Shown here: positions 15,039 through 19,489 of the stretch, piece by piece
Position numbering within the stretch: position 1 is the stretch's first letter
Layout of the letters: every line of letters begins with the position of its first letter
DNA from: Alphaproteobacteria bacterium
GTDB lineage: Bacteria; Pseudomonadota; Alphaproteobacteria; Sphingomonadales; Rhodothalassiaceae
NCBI GenBank assembly: GCA_003695555.1
Contig: RFIU01000217.1
Span: 1-19,489 of the forward strand
DNA length: 19,489 bases
Direction: 5' to 3'
Position numbers and translations under genes: made by a program
The notes under the pieces: model-generated
What the model was told of the DNA's origin: nothing
Database searches by the model: none
What the model saw: only the letters and a program-made list of their open reading frames with translations

Positions 15039-16141
15039 CGGCCGCCTCCCTCCTCATCGAGCGAGGCGATCCAGGCGCGGATGAGCGCAACTCCTTCCTC
15101 GTGCACGATCGTGCGGCCCAGCTCCGGCATCATCACGCCCGGATCGGTGCTCTCCATCCGATAGAGCAGGATGGATTCATCGGGTCGGCCCGGCACGATG
15201 TCGTAGAGGAGACTGCCGGCGCCGCGGCCGGCCGCCGTCGGCCGCTTCATGATGCCGAGATTGGGACCGACCGGTTGGCCCCAGGTCAGGAACAGGCCGG
15301 AGGTGGAGGCCGGCCCCTCGGGACGGTGGCAGTGCCCGCAGTTGACGTCGAGATAGGCCCGCGCCCGGGCGGTGAGCGGCGCGTCCGGATCGTCGAAGGC
15401 GGGCACGCGCGGGGCGGCGTCCGGGTCCGCGGGTGCGCCTTCGAGGATTCCGAGCCGCGTCCAGTGGACGAGCTGGTTTTCGACGACGCCGTCGCCGTAG
15501 TCATGGGAGACGTTGAGATTGCGCGCCTTGGGGCCGATGGGCGTGATCTCCCGCCCCAGCACGTGGCAGCCCTTGCACTGGTTCATGTTCGGGACCTGAT
15601 AGCGGATGTGCCGCATGCGGCCGTCCGGCGCGGTGAAGGAGACGGGAATCGTCGCCCCCGCAAGTTTGAGCTCGGCATCGGTGAGATCCGCGCGCCAGAC
15701 ATAGGCGAACGCCCGCCAGCCGCGTGCGGAATGGACGAGAAGACGGGTTTCGATCGGACGCACGCCGTCATCCGGGTGGCGCAGATCCGGCGCATAGGCG
15801 AAGGTCTTGACGAGAATGCTGCCCACCGGGAAGGCGAAGGCTTCCTTCGGGTCGTAGCGGGCCGCCAGACCCTTCGGCACGTACACCAGGCGGTATTTGA
15901 GCGCGTAGTCCGTAAACAGCGGGGTGGCGAGGTGATAGGGCACCACGCCGTCCGCCGGCGTGAGGGTCTTCAGATCGGCGAACAGCCCCCATTCGGACAG
16001 CAGCCGCGCCGGCCGGCCGCTTTCGGCCAGGGTGTCGTTCACGGCCGCCGGCGCCCGCCCGCCGCTCGAGCAGGCGAGCAGGGCGGTGAGGGCGATGGCC
16101 GTCAGGCCGCGCACGCGCATCATCCCTTCCGCCACGATCAC
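15035..16141 (-). CDS. Diheme cytochrome c lipoprotein, SO2930/HNE_0200 family
   Basis: An exported redox protein of 368 residues counted from the GTG at 16141. The lipobox ALLAC (Cys24) predicts a lipoprotein. Two covalent heme sites are visible, CKGCH at 189-193 and CGHCH at 268-272, and a late RMESTDPGVMMPELG offers a Met axial ligand. The long N-terminal half (LSEWGLFADLKTLTPADGVV, PYHLATPLFTDYA) is typical of the SO2930 group, formerly described as the HNE_0200 conserved family, often beside a beta-helix protein gene. The GTG overlaps the upstream stop as GTGA. An ATG pair at 16121-16118 (MMRVRG), close behind GGAAGG, could be the real start of a compact signal peptide. Its electron partner is unknown. 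Confidence 0.88.
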   Translation of the reverse strand: MIVAEGMMRVRGLTAIALTALLACSSGGRAPAAVNDTLAESGRPARLLSEWGLFADLKTLTPADGVVPYHLATPLFTDYALKYRLVYVPKGLAARYDPKEAFAFPVGSILVKTFAYAPDLRHPDDGVRPIETRLLVHSARGWRAFAYVWRADLTDAELKLAGATIPVSFTAPDGRMRHIRYQVPNMNQCKGCHVLGREITPIGPKARNLNVSHDYGDGVVENQLVHWTRLGILEGAPADPDAAPRVPAFDDPDAPLTARARAYLDVNCGHCHRPEGPASTSGLFLTWGQPVGPNLGIMKRPTAAGRGAGSLLYDIVPGRPDESILLYRMESTDPGVMMPELGRTIVHEEGVALIRAWIASLDEEGGGR

Positions 16142-17466
16142 CGGCCGGCCGGCGCCACATCCTGCGGCAGCGTCACGCCTGCGATGGGAGGCTCGAGCCG
16201 GCCGGAACCCCGGTAGCGGGCCGCATCGCGGTCCACCGCCACGCGCCAGGGCAAAAGCTTAGCCCAGATCATGCGCAGATTTGCAAAGCGCACGTCCGGG
16301 GCTTCCCGGATCATGATGCCCTCTTCCGGCGCGCGGCCGAAGAGGGCGTCGCGGAACGGCATCACGCCGTCGAAGACGATGTTCGCGCCCTCCTTGCCCA
16401 GCCGCTCCTTCAGCAGCCCGGCCAGCCGGCCTTCGGGCGCGAAGACGGGGGCGGCCAAGTCGTTGTCATGGATGAAGACGGCTGTCGGATGCGGGTCGTA
16501 GTGTGGGTCGTCGTAGTCGAAGGGGTAGGAGACGACGAGCACGTCGGCGGTGGCGTTGCCGCGGAAGACATTGGCGAAGACCTCGACGCGCCGGTTCGCC
16601 ATGATCATGAGCCCGGCGCCCCGCGGCACATTGGCCACGATGTTGCCGGGCGGGGCGAAGTTGGGCTCGTCGTTGTCGACGACGTGGTTGCGGAAGACGC
16701 GGATGTCGTGCCCGCCCTGCTGCGGCAGGTTGGGCAGGTCGAAGACGAGGATGCCGCCGGTGTTGTGGGTGGCGAGATTGTCGTGGACGTCGGCGAAGAA
16801 GGAGTTTTCGATCTCGATGCCTGCGACGTTGCGCTCGGCGCGGGAGTTGCGCACCACGATGTGGCGCGACTGGCCGACATAGATGCCGGCATCGGATGCC
16901 CCGATCGCCACGCAGCCGTCGATGAGCACGTTCTCCGATTCCACCGGATAGAGGCCGTAGGAGCCGTTGGTGGGCTTGGGTCCACCGGTCCATTCGGTGC
17001 GCAGGCGGATGAAGGAGATGTTGCGCACCCCCTTCGCCTTGACGGCATCGCCCTTCGTGTCCTCGATCGCGAAGTCCTTGAGCGTGACGTCGTCGGCGGT
17101 GACCATCAGGCCCTCGCTGCCCGCCTCCTGGCCGGCGAAGGTGAGCACGGTCGCGTCCATCCCCGCGCCCTCCACCGTCACCCGCGGCACGTCGAGGGAA
17201 AGGCCCCGGGTGATCTCGTAGCGGCCGGCGAGAAGCCGCACGGTGCCGCCCTCGGGCACCATGATGAGGGCCTCCTGCAGACGCTCCGTGGCATCGCCTC
17301 CGGGGGCCACCTCGATGATGGTCGCCGCCGCATCCACGAACTGCTGGGCGACCGCACGCGCAGGCGCGACCAACAGGACGGCGAGCAGCATCGGCGTGAT
17401 GATCCCGCCCGCGCGATCTTTCGGGCGGCAACGGGCACGCGGCCCGGCAGGGGCTGATCCGGTCAT
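16138..17466 (-). CDS. Secreted parallel beta-helix repeat protein
   Basis: A 442-residue protein, first gene of the minus-strand operon. An N-terminal hydrophobic stretch (IITPMLLAVLLVAPARAVAQQ) after a basic region is a signal peptide, with cleavage near AVAQ. The rest is a right-handed beta-helix of the pectate lyase/NosD type, with regular rungs such as VTADDVTLKDFAIEDT, SENVLIDGCVAIGASDAGIYVGQ, RHIVVRNSRAERNVAGIEIEN and NTGGILVFDLPNL. This matches the parallel beta-helix group often found next to SO2930-type cytochromes. The ATG at 17466 is chosen for AGGAGG 8 bases upstream and the signal peptide directly after. The frame continues upstream but runs antisense through nadC. The role may be binding or modification of a polymeric or cyclic substrate; catalytic residues could not be assigned. 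Confidence 0.87.
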   Translation of the reverse strand: MTGSAPAGPRARCRPKDRAGGIITPMLLAVLLVAPARAVAQQFVDAAATIIEVAPGGDATERLQEALIMVPEGGTVRLLAGRYEITRGLSLDVPRVTVEGAGMDATVLTFAGQEAGSEGLMVTADDVTLKDFAIEDTKGDAVKAKGVRNISFIRLRTEWTGGPKPTNGSYGLYPVESENVLIDGCVAIGASDAGIYVGQSRHIVVRNSRAERNVAGIEIENSFFADVHDNLATHNTGGILVFDLPNLPQQGGHDIRVFRNHVVDNDEPNFAPPGNIVANVPRGAGLMIMANRRVEVFANVFRGNATADVLVVSYPFDYDDPHYDPHPTAVFIHDNDLAAPVFAPEGRLAGLLKERLGKEGANIVFDGVMPFRDALFGRAPEEGIMIREAPDVRFANLRMIWAKLLPWRVAVDRDAARYRGSGRLEPPIAGVTLPQDVAPAGR

Positions 17467-17492
17467 CGATCTCTCCTCCTCGCGCGACGCAC

Positions 17493-17521
17493 TTGACGCG
17501 GGGGAATCGACGCATCTAGCG
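17493..17521 (+). promoter_or_regulatory. Probable nadC promoter in the divergent intergenic region
   Basis: TTGACG (17493-17498), 17 bases, CTAGCG (17516-17521), resembling the TTGACA/TAGGTT arrangement before serC. A mirror-image TTGACT on the minus strand (17534-17529) points the other way and could belong to the beta-helix operon, but its -10 box is poor. The two -35 boxes face each other, so the promoters would overlap. Confidence 0.45.
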
Positions 17522-17560
17522 AGGCCGAAGTCAATCCGCGGCTTTCGTGAGGAGCGGGGC

Positions 17561-18481
17561 ATGGCGCGTGCGGCGGAGACGGCGGCCGAAATTTCGGCCG
17601 TTCTTCCCGAGGATCTCGGCGTCTTCGGCGCGCGGGCCGACTTTCCGCTGGCGCGCGGGGCGCTCGCCGCGCTCGTCGCCGAGGCGCTCGCCGAGGACCT
17701 CGGCCCGGGCGATGTCACGAGTGCGGCGGTGGTGCCGGAGGACGCGCGCATGCGCGTCGTGATGCGGGCGCGCGAGCCGCTGGTGCTGGCGGGCCTGCCC
17801 CTTGCGGCCGCCTGCTTCGCCGCCCGCGACGCGCATGCGGCGATCACCGCACATGCGGGCGACGGGGCGGAGCTTCGGGCCGGCGGCGTCGCACTCGAAG
17901 TCGAGGCGCGCGCGCGTGCGGTGCTGGAGGCCGAGCGCACGGCCCTCAACTTCGTCTGCCATCTTTCCGGGGTTGCGACGCTTGCGCGGCGCTTCGTCGA
18001 TGCGGTCGCGGGCACGCGGGCGCGGATCCTCGACACCCGCAAGACCCTGCCGCTCTACCGCGCGCTCCAGAAATACGCGACCCGCTGCGGCGGGGCGATG
18101 AACCACCGCATGGGGCTTCATGACGCGGTGCTGATCAAGGACAACCACATCGCCGTCGCCGGCGGGCTCGAGGCGGCGGTGGAGGCCGCGCGCCGCGCCG
18201 GCCACCGGGACATCGAGGTGGAATGCGATACCTTGGAGCAGGTCCGCAAAGCGCTCGAACTCGGCGTCTCCCGCATTCTTCTCGACAACATGACCATCGA
18301 CAAGCTCCGCCGGGCCGTCGCGCTCGCGGGCGGACGGGCGGTGCTGGAGGCATCCGGCGGCGTGCGGCTCGAGACCGTGCGCGCCATCGCCGAAACCGGG
18401 GTGGACTTCATCTCCATCGGCCGGCTAACGATGAGCGCGCCAGCGGTCGATCTCGGGCTTGACGCGCTGGCGGCGGACTGA
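17561..18481 (+). CDS. nadC: Nicotinate-nucleotide diphosphorylase (carboxylating), quinolinate phosphoribosyltransferase
   Basis: Converts quinolinate and PRPP to nicotinate mononucleotide, carbon dioxide and pyrophosphate in NAD synthesis. The 306-residue product matches family length. Motifs: LAEDLGPGDVTSAAVVP near residues 43-59, EAERTALNFVCHLSGVAT, ILDTRKTLPLYRALQKYA, CGGAMNHRMGLHDAVLIKDN with the substrate-binding Arg/His/Lys cluster, IEVECDTLEQ, ILLDNM and LEASGGV. The ATG at 17561 has AGGAG 7 bases upstream, while upstream in-frame sequence is antisense to the beta-helix gene. nadA and nadB are not adjacent. The gene is very GC-rich. The DUF423 gene follows after 13 bases. Confidence 0.96.
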   Translation: MARAAETAAEISAVLPEDLGVFGARADFPLARGALAALVAEALAEDLGPGDVTSAAVVPEDARMRVVMRAREPLVLAGLPLAAACFAARDAHAAITAHAGDGAELRAGGVALEVEARARAVLEAERTALNFVCHLSGVATLARRFVDAVAGTRARILDTRKTLPLYRALQKYATRCGGAMNHRMGLHDAVLIKDNHIAVAGGLEAAVEAARRAGHRDIEVECDTLEQVRKALELGVSRILLDNMTIDKLRRAVALAGGRAVLEASGGVRLETVRAIAETGVDFISIGRLTMSAPAVDLGLDALAAD

Positions 18482-18494
18482 GGCGGGAGCAGAC

Positions 18495-18929
18495 ATGGCA
18501 CATGCAAGGGACGATAGACGGATCAAAGCCGGGCTGATGGCGGTCGCTGGGATGCTGGGGGCGGCGGGACTCGCGCTTCTCGCCTGGTCGGCGCATGGGG
18601 CGGATGGTGCTGAGCCGAGCCGCTGGCTGCATCATGCTGGCCTCATCTCCCTGGTGCATGCACCGGTCCTGTTCCTGCTCGTGGGCGGCGAGGCGCTTCC
18701 GGAGGGTGCGAAGCGGCTCGGGCGCTGGGGGTGCGGGCTCATCGTCTGCGGTGTGCTGCTGTTCGTCGCGACTTTGACCCTGCGCGCGGCATGCGATCTG
18801 CCCGCTGGCCATCCCGTGGCATGGCTCACGCCCGTAGGCGGGACGCTCGCGATCGCGGGCTGGCTCGTCGTCGCGGTCGCCGGCCTGCGGGGTCTCTTTG
18901 CGGCACGGGACTCTCAGACGCGGCCGTAG
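18495..18929 (+). CDS. DUF423-family small membrane protein
   Basis: A 144-residue inner-membrane protein with four hydrophobic segments at about residues 12-33, 46-63, 74-95 and 107-134. AGLALLAWSAHGA near the start and WLTPVGGTLAIAGWLVVAVAGL near the end correspond to the conserved GAFGAHG and TPLGG-xxxIAGW blocks of DUF423. The function of the family is unknown. The ATG at 18495 has GGGAG upstream and lies 13 bases past nadC, so it is probably co-transcribed with nadC. The last 16 bases overlap the end of the convergent cupin gene. Confidence 0.75.
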   Translation: MAHARDDRRIKAGLMAVAGMLGAAGLALLAWSAHGADGAEPSRWLHHAGLISLVHAPVLFLLVGGEALPEGAKRLGRWGCGLIVCGVLLFVATLTLRAACDLPAGHPVAWLTPVGGTLAIAGWLVVAVAGLRGLFAARDSQTRP

Positions 18930-19276
18930 TCGTCGCTGATGCGCTCGATGTCGGCCTCGTCGAGGACCGAGCCCGTCTGCACCTCGATGAAGACCATGGT
19001 GCCGGCCCCGGGATTGGCGATCTGGTGCAGGCTGCCGACGGGGATGTGAACGCGCGCGGGCGCCTTCAGCCGCATCTCCTCGTCACCGACCCGCACCACG
19101 GCCTCGCCCTGGACGAGAATCCAGTCCTCCGCGCGATGCCTGTGGCGCTGGAGGGAGAGACGGTGGCCGGGGTGCACCTCGATGCGCTTGACGGCGAACC
19201 CCTCGCCGACATCCAGCACGGTCCAGCGCCCCCATGGCCGCTCGTCGGATGCGCCGATCTCGTAGCTGTTGGTCAT
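18914..19276 (-). CDS. Cupin protein related to the C-terminal domain of type II mannose-6-phosphate isomerase
   Basis: A 120-residue single-domain cupin. The family signature begins with ERPWGRWTVLDVGEGFAVKR. The metal ligands are in SLQRHRHRAEDWILVQG (His45, His47, Glu50) with His84 in PVGSLHQIANPG, and it ends with the typical IEVQTGSVLDEADIERISDDYGR. The segment equals the isomerase domain of bifunctional ManC/AlgA proteins without the nucleotidyltransferase part. It may interconvert mannose- and fructose-6-phosphate or bind another sugar phosphate. Its ATG overlaps the stop of the preceding kinase-like gene (ATGA), so the two are coupled. Confidence 0.88.
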   Translation of the reverse strand: MTNSYEIGASDERPWGRWTVLDVGEGFAVKRIEVHPGHRLSLQRHRHRAEDWILVQGEAVVRVGDEEMRLKAPARVHIPVGSLHQIANPGAGTMVFIEVQTGSVLDEADIERISDDYGRV

Positions 19277-19489
19277 GGTCCGCCCTTCTCTTCGCTCGAA
19301 CCGTCCTGCATCCCGTCCTTCCTAGCCGACACGAGGATGGCGCGAAAGTCGTTGACGTTGAGGGCGATGGGACCGGTGCGGACGAGGGCGTCCGCGGCAG
19401 AGAAGATGTCGTGGCTGCGATCGGCGGCAAGGAGCGCGGCGATGTCGATGCCCTGTTCAGCCAGCGATGACGCGAAGCCCGGCCAGATG
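19273..19489 (-). CDS. C-terminal end of a probable glycerate 2-kinase (MOFRL family), truncated by window end
   Basis: The minus-strand frame is open from the window edge and ends with TGA overlapping the cupin ATG. About 71 residues are visible. The segment IDIAALLAADRSHDIFSA, then ADALVRTGPIALNVNDFRAI, matches the closing part of the MOFRL domain, where the family has a TGPT-x-TNVND-type motif. MOFRL proteins phosphorylate glycerate to 2-phosphoglycerate. A short charged tail (KDGMQDGSSEEKGGP) follows the domain. The visible part carries no catalytic residue, so the call rests on the terminal motif and its length. Most of the gene lies outside the window. Confidence 0.6.
   Translation of the reverse strand, partial: IWPGFASSLAEQGIDIAALLAADRSHDIFSAADALVRTGPIALNVNDFRAILVSARKDGMQDGSSEEKGGP

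Noticed and set aside
17243..17560. N-terminal extension of nadC giving 412 residues
   Set aside because: It is antisense to the beta-helix gene and lacks family match; the ATG at 17561 has AGGAG upstream and yields a family-length protein.
17467..18042. N-terminal extension of the beta-helix frame giving 634 residues
   Set aside because: The added 192 residues are antisense to nadC, with low-complexity Ala/Arg/Ser content, and the ATG at 17466 has a strong ribosome site and a signal peptide right after it.
1010..18481. Functional link between the NAD-depleting RES toxin and nadC
   Set aside because: They lie about 16 kb apart with unrelated genes between; being in the same window is no evidence of a system.

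Overview
The window looks like chromosomal DNA of a GC-rich alphaproteobacterium. The evidence is the coupled serC-serA pair with an alphaproteobacterial-type SerC of about 390 residues, hisZ followed by purA, a full CtrA-type site (TTAA-N7-TTAA), and dense, mostly co-directional coding. No tRNA, rRNA, CRISPR array or insertion sequence was recognised. No gene-free stretch exceeds 300 bases.

Left part (1-2425). A leucine/Glu/Phe/Val dehydrogenase gene is cut by the window start and ends at an intrinsic terminator. On the opposite strand lies a complete RES-Xre toxin-antitoxin operon. Its promoter has strong -35 and -10 boxes and carries two near-identical palindromes 22 bp apart, which are probable antitoxin operators. 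A small two-helix membrane protein gene lies just upstream on the same strand.

Biosynthetic block (2634-8069, + strand). A promoter and a short structured leader, with a hairpin that includes the Shine-Dalgarno sequence, precede serC-serA-hisZ-purA. These genes act in serine synthesis (steps 1 and 2), in histidine synthesis (the regulatory subunit of ATP phosphoribosyltransferase) and in AMP synthesis. A probable terminator follows purA.

Uncharacterised pair (8285-11027, + strand). Behind a perfect CtrA-type motif lie a 692-residue pseudokinase with degenerate HRD and DFG motifs and a C-terminal membrane anchor, and a 185-residue polytopic membrane protein with a very basic N-terminus. This is the best candidate for an undescribed system. 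Next, an ACR3-type arsenite efflux gene has a textbook Pho box upstream, suggesting phosphate-starvation control of arsenic efflux.

Right part (12388-19489). A minus-strand operon of four genes, joined by 4-base stop/start overlaps, encodes in transcription order a secreted parallel beta-helix protein, a diheme cytochrome c lipoprotein (SO2930/HNE_0200 type), a bile-acid:sodium-symporter-family carrier and a D-aminoacylase-like amidohydrolase. It reads like a periplasmic oxidation, uptake and hydrolysis route for an unknown compound. Divergently transcribed are nadC and a DUF423 membrane protein. At the right edge, on the minus strand, a probable glycerate 2-kinase (MOFRL) C-terminus overlaps a phosphomannose-isomerase-type cupin gene.
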